Assembly: GCF_000829195.1 (NCBI RefSeq)
Contig: NZ_AP013294.1
Location: 1,623,001-1,687,000, forward strand
Source of the DNA: Bacillus sp. OxB-1
GTDB lineage: Bacteria > Bacillota > Bacilli > Bacillales_A > Planococcaceae
Direction: 5' to 3'
DNA length: 64,000 nt
Of the stretch, positions 26,519-34,742 are shown piece after piece. Below the pieces are notes generated by a model, which did no database searches, was not told where the DNA came from, and was given only the letters and a program-made list of their open reading frames with translations. Position numbers and translations under genes: made by a program. Numbering within the stretch: the first letter of the stretch is position 1; each line of letters begins with the position of its first letter.

Positions 26519-27661
26519 TCATTTACCTTCCAATTTATTTGCGAAGTCTTTCAAGGACATGCCTGAATGGACGCGTTGGCGATTAAGGGAGTAGAGGGAG
26601 TCGCCTTGGAAGACGTTTCCTTCCTCAATCGTGTAAGCACTCGTGATGCCGGCTGCCTTTAATGCCCGGACAGCTTGCGGCCCCCGTTTTCCGTAGGGAT
26701 ACGCGTGGGCGATCACGTTTGTTCCCAAAATGCTCTCGATGCTGCGGTTTGCTTGCAGGATGTCCAGGAAGATTGCTTCTTGCGATTCCGATTGGAGATA
26801 ACTTAAATTGGTTTTCGAATTAAACAGGTGAAACGCATGGGTATGATTTTGATAAGAATAAACATCTTGCGTACGGATCAAATCTTCTTCCGATACCATG
26901 CCGGGCCGATTGATGCGGCTTGTGATAAGGAAGGACGTCGCTTGGAGCCCGTGTTGTTTCAAGACAGGGTAGGCCAAATCGATCGTCGATTTATAGCCGT
27001 CATCGAACGTGATCAACACAGACTTTTTCGGCAAGGTCTTTTTCTTTTGCACCCATAGCTCGAGCTCGGCGGGCGTAATGGTTGTCCAATGGTTGCGCTT
27101 CAAGTACTCCATCTGCTCTTGGAACTTGGCGAGTTCCAATTTGGAGACGTTTTGATCTGTCTTGGTGAGGACGATGTCATGGTATGTGAGTACGGGGATG
27201 CCCATTTCAATCTGCACCATGCTTTTATGGATATATCCCGTGGATCCACCAATGACAATTGGAAAATAATTACCTTTCTGGTGTTGGGCCTGGATCATAA
27301 TATTCGCTTGGATACTGCCTATCGCCTTTGCTTTGACAGAGGGCTTTTCCAAGATCTCGGCGGTCTTTACCGTTTTCAGCCGGACGGGATGTGATCCTTT
27401 CAAATTTTGCGGTTCGCTGTTTACGACGACAGCCCGCATTTTTGAAAACTTGACTTCTTCATTTCCTATGACGGTATGGTAAAAACGGTCCGATTCTTTG
27501 AGGGCCGTATGGGTAGTCCCTTTTTGAAAAACGGCGACTTTCTGCTTTTCATTGAATACGGGAGTCGTTTCTGTAATTTTCACTGCTCTGGCTTCCGATG
27601 CCTCAGCCAAATTCGGCAAACTCCATAAACAAAGAAGCAATAATATGACTACTTTCTTCAA
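26519..27661 (-). CDS. Secreted polysaccharide deacetylase with SH3-like N-terminus
   Basis: This 380-residue protein has a signal peptide and about 130 residues of SH3-like repeats (TAEILEKPSVKAKAIG, GSTGYIHKSMV), followed by a NodB domain. The metal and catalytic motifs are VLTYHDI, LITFDDGYKS (Asp-Asp), NHTHAFH (metal His) and HAYPYGKRG. It should remove acetyl groups from peptidoglycan or a wall polysaccharide. It starts at TTG with AGGAG ten bases upstream. It is a single-gene unit with its own terminator. Confidence 0.92.
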   Translation of the reverse strand: MKKVVILLLLCLWSLPNLAEASEARAVKITETTPVFNEKQKVAVFQKGTTHTALKESDRFYHTVIGNEEVKFSKMRAVVVNSEPQNLKGSHPVRLKTVKTAEILEKPSVKAKAIGSIQANIMIQAQHQKGNYFPIVIGGSTGYIHKSMVQIEMGIPVLTYHDIVLTKTDQNVSKLELAKFQEQMEYLKRNHWTTITPAELELWVQKKKTLPKKSVLITFDDGYKSTIDLAYPVLKQHGLQATSFLITSRINRPGMVSEEDLIRTQDVYSYQNHTHAFHLFNSKTNLSYLQSESQEAIFLDILQANRSIESILGTNVIAHAYPYGKRGPQAVRALKAAGITSAYTIEEGNVFQGDSLYSLNRQRVHSGMSLKDFANKLEGK

Positions 27662-27757
27662 CTCTTTCCGACTCCTTTAGTAAAATCCAACTTTCTCATC
27701 TTAGTCGGAAAGAGCTAGGAAGGCAACAGGGTATTGAAGAATAGCAGTAAAATATTG

Positions 27758-27949
27758 TTAATGCGACGGAGGAGTTGATTGAAAGTGAACATAATCCAGA
27801 TCGACGTTGCTGCTTAATGATGATGGCACAGTCAACAAGGAACGACGTCGCATTTCATTTTCCAACATTTCGATGAAATCAGGATGCAGCTTGATATTCT
27901 TTGCTTTTATATAGGATTCGATAAGTAAATCATTGGACAGTTGGATCAT
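27758..27949 (-). CDS. sda: Sporulation kinase inhibitor Sda
   Basis: This 63-residue protein contains the Sda helical hairpin: [14 protein letters not shown], then [18 protein letters not shown]. Sda binds the sporulation histidine kinase (KinA/KinB type) and stops phosphate flow to Spo0A when replication initiation is perturbed. B. subtilis Sda has about 50 residues; the last 18 here are an extension. The ATG at 27949 follows AAAGGAG by eight bases. An in-frame start at 27988 is less likely. DnaA boxes upstream match the known DnaA control of sda and support the call. Confidence 0.9.
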   Translation of the reverse strand: MIQLSNDLLIESYIKAKNIKLHPDFIEMLENEMRRRSLLTVPSSLSSNVDLDYVHFQSTPPSH

Positions 27950-28041
27950 GCGAAAATCTCCTTTCAATTCGTCATAATTTATGTTCATGGCAAATAGAAT
28001 AGTAGATGACTCTTTCTTATCTATAATCTACCAAATAAAAG

Positions 28042-28160
28042 AATTAGGAACAACCGTTCTTTTATCCACACGATGCCGTGGATAACCTGTTCCTAATTTG
28101 TTCACATAGCCCACAAACCTATGGAGGCATTGCGGGATAATGTGAACAAAGTTATCCACA
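28042..28160 (-). promoter_or_regulatory. DnaA-box cluster with nested inverted repeats upstream of sda
   Basis: Perfect DnaA boxes TTATCCACA lie at 28062-28070 and 28152-28160, with TTATCCACG in reverse at 28077-28085. AATTAGGAACA (28042-28052) and TGTTCCTAATT (28088-28098) enclose the first pair. A second inverted pair, TTTGTTCACAT (28097-28107) and ATGTGAACAAA (28140-28150), follows. This would couple sda expression to DnaA activity. Confidence 0.75.
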
Positions 28161-28248
28161 GGTGTGGGGAAATGCGAATTTTGTCGAAAAGTTTCTAGTC
28201 GAAGGATTAGAATATTTCATCTTCATGGAATTTTACAAAAGAAAAAAC

Positions 28249-28276
28249 TTGAAAATATTAAGAAATGATGTATATT
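28249..28276 (+). promoter_or_regulatory. Promoter of the RibF-like gene
   Basis: TTGAAA (28249-28254), a 16-bp spacer and TATATT (28271-28276). Transcription would start near 28283, leaving a leader of about 140 bases. Confidence 0.65.
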
Positions 28277-28282
28277 GGTAAA

Positions 28283-28424
28283 AAGATAGTGAAGCTGATT
28301 TACTTCATGAGGAGGAAGCACTCCTTCTCATTTACCTAAGTAAATAACCAGCTATATTCGATTGTCGAAGAAAGGGCTTCGAATTGTCGGGTATAGCTTC
28401 TTTTCGTTTTAGGAGGGGTTTCTT
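28283..28424 (+). ncRNA. Structured leader, possible attenuator of unknown class
   Basis: A long stem pairs AGCTG/TTTACTT (28293-28305) with AAGTAAA/CAGCT (28338-28353). It encloses a 9-bp hairpin, TGAGGAGGA with TCCTTCTCA (28308-28330). A second hairpin, 28350-28398, pairs AGCTATATTCGAT with GTCGGGTATAGCT plus six upper pairs, and is followed by CTTCTTTTCGTTTT. The two structures compete for 28350-28353. No FMN riboswitch consensus is present. The ribosome site AGGAGGGG follows. Confidence 0.55.
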
Positions 28425-29291
28425 ATGGAAGTGATTTTCATGGACAAACAAAATATCGGGGTATGCGAGCCGGCAGTTCTCGCGTTAGGATTTTTCGACG
28501 GGGTACATATCGGCCATACGCGGCTGATTGAAAAGGCTGGAGCGATCGCGAAGCGGGATGAATTGCAATTGGCGGTGATGACATTTTACCCGCATCCAAA
28601 AGAAGTATTGGCGGGGCAGAAGTTCGATTATTTGATGTCGTTGGAAGCGAAGATCGACAAGATGGAGAAGCTTGGGGTGGAACGTTTGTATGTCGCAAAG
28701 TTCACGAAAGAATTCGCCCAGCTAAGCCCGGAACAATTTGTGCAAGAGTATATCGTGGACAAGCAGGTCAAGCATGTGGTGGCAGGTTTTGATTACACGT
28801 ATGGACATATGGGGAAAGGGAATATGGATATGATGGAGCGGTTGGGAGAAGGCCGTTTCGGTGTAACCGTGTTATCCAAAGTGGTGGTGGAAGACCGGAA
28901 AATCAGCTCAACTTATATCCGCGACCTTCTGATTGAAGGAGAGGTGGAGTCCATTAAATCGTATCTCGGCTCGGAATATGTCACGCGCGGCATTATAAGT
29001 GCAGGCCGAATGTTTCCGAAAGAACACGGCTATTGCCTGTTCGATTTCATCTCCACCGAGGGGACCATGCTTCCGAGGGAGGGGATCTATCGGATCGAAT
29101 GGGACCGGAATGAACAGATGGAAGCCGCGCTCGCCATCGTCTATGCGAATGAAGAGAATGAGAAATCGGTTGCCATCAAAGTGAAGCAAAGTAAAGGTAC
29201 TTTTCCTGACCAGTATCCGGTCGCCTTCAGATGGCTGGAGCTGCTGGAAAGTGGAGATCGGGTAGCTGAGAAGGAAATTATGTATAGTTGA
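28425..29291 (+). CDS. RibF-like FAD synthetase / flavin nucleotidyltransferase family protein
   Basis: This 288-residue protein has an N-terminal nucleotidyltransferase domain (ALGFFDGVHIGHTRLIEKA, the HxGH motif; FYPHPKEVL; AGFDYTYG; ISSTYIRDLL). These are RibF motifs for FMN adenylylation. The C-terminal part (TRGIISAGRMFPKEHGY) corresponds loosely to a riboflavin-kinase fold but lacks the clear kinase motif GNxxGR, so it may be a mono-functional FAD synthetase or a paralogue. ATG follows AGGAGGGG. A second, complete RibF is presumably encoded elsewhere. It is controlled by the leader described above. Confidence 0.8.
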   Translation: MEVIFMDKQNIGVCEPAVLALGFFDGVHIGHTRLIEKAGAIAKRDELQLAVMTFYPHPKEVLAGQKFDYLMSLEAKIDKMEKLGVERLYVAKFTKEFAQLSPEQFVQEYIVDKQVKHVVAGFDYTYGHMGKGNMDMMERLGEGRFGVTVLSKVVVEDRKISSTYIRDLLIEGEVESIKSYLGSEYVTRGIISAGRMFPKEHGYCLFDFISTEGTMLPREGIYRIEWDRNEQMEAALAIVYANEENEKSVAIKVKQSKGTFPDQYPVAFRWLELLESGDRVAEKEIMYS

Positions 29292-29322
29292 TGTGAAAGT
29301 TCCAAAAGCCTTCGTCAGTAAA

Positions 29323-29336
29323 AGGAAGCGCTTGCA
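29323..29336 (+). promoter_or_regulatory. Possible catabolite-responsive element (cre)
   Basis: AGGAAGCGCTTGCA matches the CcpA consensus TGNAANCGNWNNCA except at its first base. It lies between the RibF-like and methyltransferase genes. Weak, sequence-only evidence. Confidence 0.25.
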
Positions 29337-29424
29337 TTTGCGGATACTTTTTTTCGGGTCCCCCCTACCCTTTATTCACCTCCCCACTTTAGTGTAAACT
29401 AAATTGGATAGGAGGTTGTGTTCG

Positions 29425-30339
29425 ATGTGGAACACTATTTTCAATAACTTGGAATTTCAACATATGAATAATGAGATGAGCTTCGTCGCACAAGGCAGCA
29501 GTTTGGAGATTTTGCGTAAAATGAACGAGGCTTCGGTCGATTTGATCTTTGCGGATCCTCCCTATAACATCGGGAAGGATTTCGGGAACAACAAGGACTC
29601 CTGGGCGGATGTAAAGGAATATATCGCGTGGTGTAAACAGTGGATCGATGAATGCTTCCGCGTTTTGAAGCCGACAGGGACATTTTATTTCATGACGGCG
29701 ACGCAGCATATGCCTTATTTGGATATATACGTGAATGAAAATTATCATGTCCTGTCCCGAATCGTGTGGGCTTACGATAGTTCCGGCGTTCAATCGAAGA
29801 AAATGTTCGGCTCTTTATATGAACCGATTCTTATGGCGAATAAATCCGCGAAAGACCATTACACATTCAATTATGAAGATATTATGGTGGAGGCGAAAAC
29901 GGGGGCTCAACGGAAGTTGATTGATTACCGGAAAACGCCACCGCAACCTTACAATACGAAAAAAGTGCCTGGAAACGTCTGGGAGATGCCGCGGGTCCGT
30001 TTTAAAATGGAGGAGTATGAAAACCATCCGACCCAAAAACCAGAGTCGTTGCTCAAGCGGATCATCCTTGCCTCCAGCAATGAAGGGGATGTCGTGCTCG
30101 ACCCGTTTTCCGGTTCGTTCACCACATCTGCCGTAGCGGTCAAGTTGGGCCGGAAGGCGATCGGAATCGATTTGAATGAAGAATATTTTAAAATCGGCAT
30201 CCGTCGGACGGGCATTGCAGATGCGTATGAAGGCGAACCGTTGCAGAAGGATAAAAGCCGGAAAACGGCCAATAAATCGAAAAAAGACCATTCGGAAGGT
30301 CCCGACGATCCGAGATATATTCAAGGAGCCCTCTTTTGA
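29425..30339 (+). CDS. Type II adenine-specific DNA methyltransferase, YhdJ-like, predicted ATGCAT
   Basis: This 304-residue beta-class N6-adenine methyltransferase has the catalytic motif IV first (LIFADPPYNIGKDFG), then SRIVWAYDSSGVQSKKM, EAKTGAQRKLIDYRK, NHPTQKPESLLKRI, and the AdoMet motif I late (VLDPFSGSFTTSAVA). The long matched stretches are close to E. coli YhdJ, which methylates ATGCAT, so the same target is predicted. ATG 29425 follows GGAGG by nine bases. It is convergent with a PD-(D/E)xK-like gene, sharing a terminator, as in many type II restriction-modification pairs. It would protect host DNA. Confidence 0.9.
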   Translation: MWNTIFNNLEFQHMNNEMSFVAQGSSLEILRKMNEASVDLIFADPPYNIGKDFGNNKDSWADVKEYIAWCKQWIDECFRVLKPTGTFYFMTATQHMPYLDIYVNENYHVLSRIVWAYDSSGVQSKKMFGSLYEPILMANKSAKDHYTFNYEDIMVEAKTGAQRKLIDYRKTPPQPYNTKKVPGNVWEMPRVRFKMEEYENHPTQKPESLLKRIILASSNEGDVVLDPFSGSFTTSAVAVKLGRKAIGIDLNEEYFKIGIRRTGIADAYEGEPLQKDKSRKTANKSKKDHSEGPDDPRYIQGALF

Positions 30340-30351
30340 GAGCTCCTTTTC
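30323..30351. terminator. Bidirectional terminator between methylase and endonuclease genes
   Basis: AAGGAGC and GCTCCTT with an inner CTC/GAG stem are followed by TTTTC. It overlaps the methyltransferase stop codon. Confidence 0.7.
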
Positions 30352-30364
30352 AATAGTGGATGAT

Positions 30365-31435
30365 TCAGTCCAGATTATATTCCACTTTACATTGCATGAC
30401 GAGTTCGTCCAACAGGTACCCAAGCTTGTTATCCTGCATGATCGCTTCCAAGTAATGCTTCAATGTAGGGATCGTGATGATTTCCTCAAAACATGCAGTG
30501 TATTTGGAGCGGACGGTTTCATCGGGATAGAGTTCATTCGCCTGCTCGATAATTCGTTCCATCGCTTCCGCAGGCATCATTTCGGTTTTGACAACGAATG
30601 TAAGCGGAAAGTAGTTGAGTTTGGCTATATCGAGGAAGTATTTCTTGAAATCCAGCACTTCCGTCACTTGGTAAATACGACCTAACGGCTTCATAATGAA
30701 GTCGACACCGCCGTCATTCGCATTCGTTCGGCCCGTTTTGTACAGCGTTACAGGGACCTCTTCCAGCTTGTCTTTCGTTTTGCCGATGAACATCGTATCG
30801 CCATCATGGAAATATTTCGTCAGACAAAATGAGACGATTTCAAATATCCGCGCATCGACCATCGGATTCAATAGACCGACGATGAAGTCATGTGATGCGA
30901 CGGGGTCTTGCTGGTAATTGTCTTTATGTTGGACGCACGCATCAAAAAACGTATTGAAGTTCTCCAACTTCAATTCCACATATCGATCGATAATGGCGAC
31001 TACATCTTTGGCGATATTCACGTCGCCTTTCCTGAGCAGTTTTTCGTTAATCCAATAGCGTTTTGTTATTAAATTTCTCGTAATCGGGACCTCACCAAGC
31101 GACGGGAAAAATTTCCGGAATTCATCATTGCACCGACTATTGAGCGCGTGGTTCTGAAGCTTTTCTCCAAAGGGAAGTTCGCGTTGCCGTTTGAAAGCAT
31201 CGCTGAACATCATCCCCTCATAATCGGCGTACTTTTTATTCTCCAAGAAATCTTTGTTCAAATAATCTTCGATGAGCACATACAAGGCATAAAGATTGGC
31301 GAAAGAGCCGCGAGCCTTGCTTGACGCTTTGACAGAGCCCGTTTTTTTCTCAAGATATTGGATCAATGGCATTTCATATATAGAATCGTCCTTATTTCCA
31401 TAAGTTTCGTTCAAATATTGTCGAATGAAGCTCAA
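30365..31435 (-). CDS. Putative type II restriction endonuclease paired with the ATGCAT methylase
   Basis: This 356-residue protein has no signal or membrane segment. Near residues 200-275 it shows a likely PD-(D/E)xK arrangement: ARIFEIVSFCL, then NANDGGVDFIMKPLGRIYQV with a following Thr-Glu. The Asp in GGVDF and Glu in QVTEV are the candidate metal ligands. It lies tail-to-tail with the methyltransferase and has no other obvious function, so I infer it is the cognate endonuclease cutting ATGCAT (NsiI type). The TTG start has AAGGA upstream, and an extended -10 promoter precedes it. Confidence 0.7.
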   Translation of the reverse strand: MSFIRQYLNETYGNKDDSIYEMPLIQYLEKKTGSVKASSKARGSFANLYALYVLIEDYLNKDFLENKKYADYEGMMFSDAFKRQRELPFGEKLQNHALNSRCNDEFRKFFPSLGEVPITRNLITKRYWINEKLLRKGDVNIAKDVVAIIDRYVELKLENFNTFFDACVQHKDNYQQDPVASHDFIVGLLNPMVDARIFEIVSFCLTKYFHDGDTMFIGKTKDKLEEVPVTLYKTGRTNANDGGVDFIMKPLGRIYQVTEVLDFKKYFLDIAKLNYFPLTFVVKTEMMPAEAMERIIEQANELYPDETVRSKYTACFEEIITIPTLKHYLEAIMQDNKLGYLLDELVMQCKVEYNLD

Positions 31436-31467
31436 GTGGAATCCTTCTTTCTACTGATAGTATTACG

Positions 31468-31478
31468 TGATTATACCA
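31468..31478 (-). promoter_or_regulatory. Extended -10 promoter of the endonuclease gene
   Basis: On the minus strand, ATGGTATAAT (perfect -10 with the TGn extension), about 35 bp before the start codon. No controller-protein gene is seen. Confidence 0.6.
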
Positions 31479-31614
31479 TACCAGACGTTCACTTTTTCCG
31501 GCTTGTGCATATACATGATGAGGTTGGATGGGTAGGGGATTAATTGAAGAAAGTTGAAACCTTTTTCCACCTTCCAAGTCTAATTGAACATCACAGGGGA
31601 AGGGATGAATCGTT

Positions 31615-32166
31615 TTGAAGAGAGTATGGATGATGGGGTTGGCGCTGCTAGTGGTATTCTTTTTTTCATTTCAAGGGGCTGGGATGGCTGCGCCGAAAAA
31701 CAATGACGAGTTGACTGCGGAGAAGGCGGTAAAACTGGCGGCGGACTGGGCAGCTATGAAAAGCTTGGTGCAAGCGGGAGGCCATTATAAAGAAGGAGAA
31801 TATAAAACGTTCACGTACAAAGGCACGTCGTACCGGTTCATGGCAGGGGATTTGGACAGTACGAAGGAATTGATGACGGAATTGGAAAAGTCACTAACGA
31901 AAAAAGCGGCCCGACAATATGTGAACGACAGTGGGTTCATCCGCTACAAAGGGAAAGTGGCGCAAGTCGAAGCGGATGGCGGCTCTCTGTTGGAATGGAA
32001 CAAAGCGACGGCGAAGGAACTGAATTCATTCAAACATAAAAAAGTGTTCGAACTTCATGTCCCGATGGCGGGGATGAAGGAAATGGATGTTTTCCAAGTC
32101 ACCTATGAATATGGGAAGAAATCAGGCTGGCGCCTCAGCGAGTTGCCGGTCCTTGTCGTAAAGTGA
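31615..32166 (+). CDS. Small secreted protein, possibly IseA-like
   Basis: This 183-residue protein has a signal peptide ending at GMAA. A helical, Lys-rich body follows (LTAEKAVKLAADWAAMK, YRFMAGDLDSTKELMTELEKS), and a C-terminal beta part (VFQVTYEYGKKSGWRLSELP). Size and layout recall IseA/YoeB, the secreted inhibitor of D,L-endopeptidase autolysins, but I could not confirm this by alignment. TTG follows AAGGGATG. It is a single gene with its own terminator. Confidence 0.6.
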   Translation: MKRVWMMGLALLVVFFFSFQGAGMAAPKNNDELTAEKAVKLAADWAAMKSLVQAGGHYKEGEYKTFTYKGTSYRFMAGDLDSTKELMTELEKSLTKKAARQYVNDSGFIRYKGKVAQVEADGGSLLEWNKATAKELNSFKHKKVFELHVPMAGMKEMDVFQVTYEYGKKSGWRLSELPVLVVK

Positions 32167-32172
32167 GTGGGA

Positions 32173-32205
32173 GAGGCCTTGCCGGATGATGGCAAGGCCT
32201 TTTTA
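32173..32205 (+). terminator. Terminator after the small secreted protein gene
   Basis: AGGCCTTGCC and GGCAAGGCCT form a perfect stem followed by TTTTT. Confidence 0.95.
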
Positions 32206-32226
32206 GGCGTTGGGGTTGGAGGGAAT

Positions 32227-32350
32227 CGTCGTGGCAAAAATCCGAACTGCCATGGGGCTTCTGCAAACTGTGAGGACAATGCCCGAAACTGTCATGGCTC
32301 ATGGGAATTGTCATGGCCAAAGTTCAAAATGTCCAAGAAAAATGCCGTCG
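32227..32350 (+). repeat. Intergenic word array R6 (AACTGTCATGG, 21-bp pitch)
   Basis: Units with a GTC/GCC core followed by a TGG-like end fall at 32228, 32249, 32270, 32291, 32310 and 32331. The steps are 21 bp with one of 19. The best copies read GAAACTGTCATGGC and GAATTGTCATGGCC. It starts about 20 bp after the preceding terminator and ends about 100 bp before the amidohydrolase gene. Confidence 0.75.
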
Positions 32351-32454
32351 TCTGTCCCCGAAACCGTTCCGGATGAGAAATAATTCAATAGAAGTCCATT
32401 TTACGATATGATTTAATGTAACAAGTCAATATGGAGATAAAGGTGGAGTTCTTG

Positions 32455-33591
32455 ATGAAGGAATTGATTCAACAAATTCAGTCCGATGTGAACGAGATTT
32501 TTGACCATTTACATACCAATCCGGAAATCAGTTGGAAAGAGGTGGAGACGACCCGTTACTTGAAAGAACGATTGGAAGCGGAAGGGTTTGCAGTGTCGAC
32601 TTTCGATGATATGACAGGGCTTGTTGCGGAAATCGGGACGGGCGCGCCTTGTATTGGGTTGCGGTCTGATATTGACGCGCTCTGGCAAGAAGTCGATGGC
32701 GTCTATCAGGCGAACCATTCTTGCGGGCATGATGCGCATATGACGATTACCTTAGGGGCGATGCTCTTATTGAAAAAGTTAGGGATACCGAAACAGGGAC
32801 GATTGAAAGTCCTGTTCCAACCCGCAGAAGAAAAAGGGACCGGGGCGCTTGCTTTAGTCAATAAAGGGGTGGTTGATGATATCGATTATTTATTCGGCCT
32901 TCATATGCGGCCGATCCAGGAAATTCGTCATGGCTATGCAGCACCGGCCATCCTGCACGGCGCTGCTAAGACGATCAAGGGAAAAATTATCGGGACGGAA
33001 GCGCACGGTGCAAGGCCGCATCTCGGGCAAAATGCGATTGAAGTGGCGGCCATGCTTGTGCAAAGCATCCATGCCATCCATGTCGATCCCGTCGTTCCAC
33101 ATTCTGCGAAAATGACGATGTTCCAAGCAGGTGGTGAGTCGAGCAATATCATTCCAGGGACCGGCGTCTTCAGTTTGGATTTGCGCGCCCAAACCAATGT
33201 CATCATGGCCGAATTGGAGGAGAGAGTGCAAAATGCTATCCGATCGGTGGCATCCCTCTTCGGAGTCGAGATTGAGTACGAAGCATCCGAAGCGATTGCC
33301 GCGGCGGAAGTGGATGATAGTGCTGTGCAATTAATGGCACAAGCGATTGAGGACACGCTCGGAACTGATTTTGTGAAGGAGCCGATTGTGACACCGGGCG
33401 GAGAAGATTTTCATTTTTACACATTGAAACGTCCGAATATCAAAGCGACGATGCTTGGATTGGGCTGCGATCTTGCGCCTGGCCTTCACCATCCGCAAAT
33501 GTCGTTCAACCGGGATAGCCTTCTGACGGGGATTGAAATCATGGCGAGAACGGTCATCCATGCGTTTGAGCAATTGGAAAAAGAAAAGTAA
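32455..33591 (+). CDS. M20-family N-acyl amino acid amidohydrolase (AmhX-like)
   Basis: This 378-residue cytoplasmic metallohydrolase has the family motifs: LRSDIDALWQ, SCGHDAHMT (Cys/His metal site), FQPAEEKGTGA (catalytic and metal Glu), GTEAHGARPHLG, and PGGEDFHFYTL. It resembles B. subtilis AmhX/YxeP-type aminoacylases, which split N-acyl amino acids. ATG 32455 follows AAAGGTGGAG. Beside an N-acyltransferase and an N-succinylamino acid racemase, a desuccinylase role is plausible, completing a D- to L-amino acid route. It has its own terminator. Confidence 0.88.
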   Translation: MKELIQQIQSDVNEIFDHLHTNPEISWKEVETTRYLKERLEAEGFAVSTFDDMTGLVAEIGTGAPCIGLRSDIDALWQEVDGVYQANHSCGHDAHMTITLGAMLLLKKLGIPKQGRLKVLFQPAEEKGTGALALVNKGVVDDIDYLFGLHMRPIQEIRHGYAAPAILHGAAKTIKGKIIGTEAHGARPHLGQNAIEVAAMLVQSIHAIHVDPVVPHSAKMTMFQAGGESSNIIPGTGVFSLDLRAQTNVIMAELEERVQNAIRSVASLFGVEIEYEASEAIAAAEVDDSAVQLMAQAIEDTLGTDFVKEPIVTPGGEDFHFYTLKRPNIKATMLGLGCDLAPGLHHPQMSFNRDSLLTGIEIMARTVIHAFEQLEKEK

Positions 33592-33601
33592 ATGAGATTT
33601 A

Positions 33602-33630
33602 GCCTCTTACTGACTTGGTAAGAGGTTTTG
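33602..33630 (+). terminator. Terminator after the amidohydrolase gene
   Basis: CCTCTTAC and GTAAGAGG form a stem followed by TTTTG. Confidence 0.85.
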
Positions 33631-33761
33631 ATTATCTTTGAGCTAAGTTCTTCATACGTGCTATCAGTTCATCATTAATCATACAATACATCCAACCTGA
33701 AATTTCTGAAAAGTTGTTGTTTTCTGTCTCACGTTGTGATATGTTAAGTAACAAACATCAT

Positions 33762-33777
33762 TGAAGTTTAAACTTCA
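33762..33777 (+). promoter_or_regulatory. Operator 1 for the RpiR-family regulator (predicted)
   Basis: TGAAGTTTAAACTTCA is a perfect 16-bp palindrome upstream of the acyltransferase-racemase operon. It overlaps a possible -35 (TTGAAG). A near-identical site lies before the M81 gene at 36793. The RpiR-type regulator encoded between them is the natural candidate to bind both. Confidence 0.65.
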
Positions 33778-33905
33778 TTATTAATAAACATAAAGTATTT
33801 CCTTCGCGGGAGATGATAAACTTATAGTGTCGTTGGAGGAACTAAGTCAGCCTATTAAAAATATCAAGGGAGTAGATTTTTGATTGTGGAAGGAGTGGAC
33901 GGAGA

Positions 33906-34742
33906 ATGACGAGGGAGTTGGAAGTTCGCCTCATGAAAACGAACGATGAAATGCGGCTCGTCCAAAAACTGGAGCGGGAGGTATGGGGGATGGAGCCGAT
34001 TCCGACCCACCAAACCGTGACGGCTGTAAAAAATGGCGGTATCATGCTCGGGGCATTCGACGGAGAGAAAATGGTCGGCTTTTCATACGGTTTTACTGGT
34101 TTTTCAAACGGACAGACGTATTTATGCTCCCATATGCTCGGCGTCCACCCGGAATACCAACTTATGGGGATCGGGAAGCTGTTGAAAGACGAGCAGATGA
34201 AGACGGCGAGGAACATGGGCTATGACTTGATCACATGGACGTTTGATCCGCTTGAAAGCCGGAATGCGTACCTCAATACTTCAAAATTGTACGGCATTTG
34301 CGACACTTATCTGGAAAACTGTTACGGCGAAATGGATGACGGGTTGAATAAAGGGTTGCCTACCGATCGTTTCCAAATCTCTTGGTGGATTACTAGCGAA
34401 AGGGTAACGGGAGAATGGAACCCTTCCATATCTGAATATCATCGGCCGTTTGAAGTCGAAGAATCTAAAAACGGGAATCCGGTCCTCCGGTATGACGAAG
34501 TTGATGTGGATTTGGCACGTGATGGAATTGAAGTGCCGATTCCTCAACATTTCCAACTCATGAAAGGGAGCGAGCCTGAATTGGCAATGGATTGGCGAAT
34601 GAAGACCCGAGCCATATTCCAACAATTATTCGCAGCAGGCTATGCAATAGTCGGAGTCAATCGCACATCGGGTCATGTGCATTATTATCAATGTGTCAAA
34701 AAGTCTTTTATTCCAATCAAACCTAAAGGAGAAGTGCAATGA
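33906..34742 (+). CDS. GNAT-family N-acyltransferase (probable amino acid N-succinyltransferase)
   Basis: This 278-residue protein is of the large COG3375-type GNAT group. The acetyl-CoA-binding region reads [20 protein letters not shown], with [14 protein letters not shown] downstream. Its stop overlaps the start of the racemase gene (ATGA), so the two are translated together. In Geobacillus, homologous gene pairs carry out N-succinylation of D-amino acids before racemisation by NSAR, and I infer the same here. ATG follows GGAAGGAG/GGAG sequences. Regulation is probably through the palindrome at 33762. Confidence 0.82.
   Translation: MTRELEVRLMKTNDEMRLVQKLEREVWGMEPIPTHQTVTAVKNGGIMLGAFDGEKMVGFSYGFTGFSNGQTYLCSHMLGVHPEYQLMGIGKLLKDEQMKTARNMGYDLITWTFDPLESRNAYLNTSKLYGICDTYLENCYGEMDDGLNKGLPTDRFQISWWITSERVTGEWNPSISEYHRPFEVEESKNGNPVLRYDEVDVDLARDGIEVPIPQHFQLMKGSEPELAMDWRMKTRAIFQQLFAAGYAIVGVNRTSGHVHYYQCVKKSFIPIKPKGEVQ

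Noticed and set aside
28283..28424. FMN riboswitch before the RibF-like gene
   Set aside because: None of the conserved RFN-element segments is present, although the RNA looks structured.
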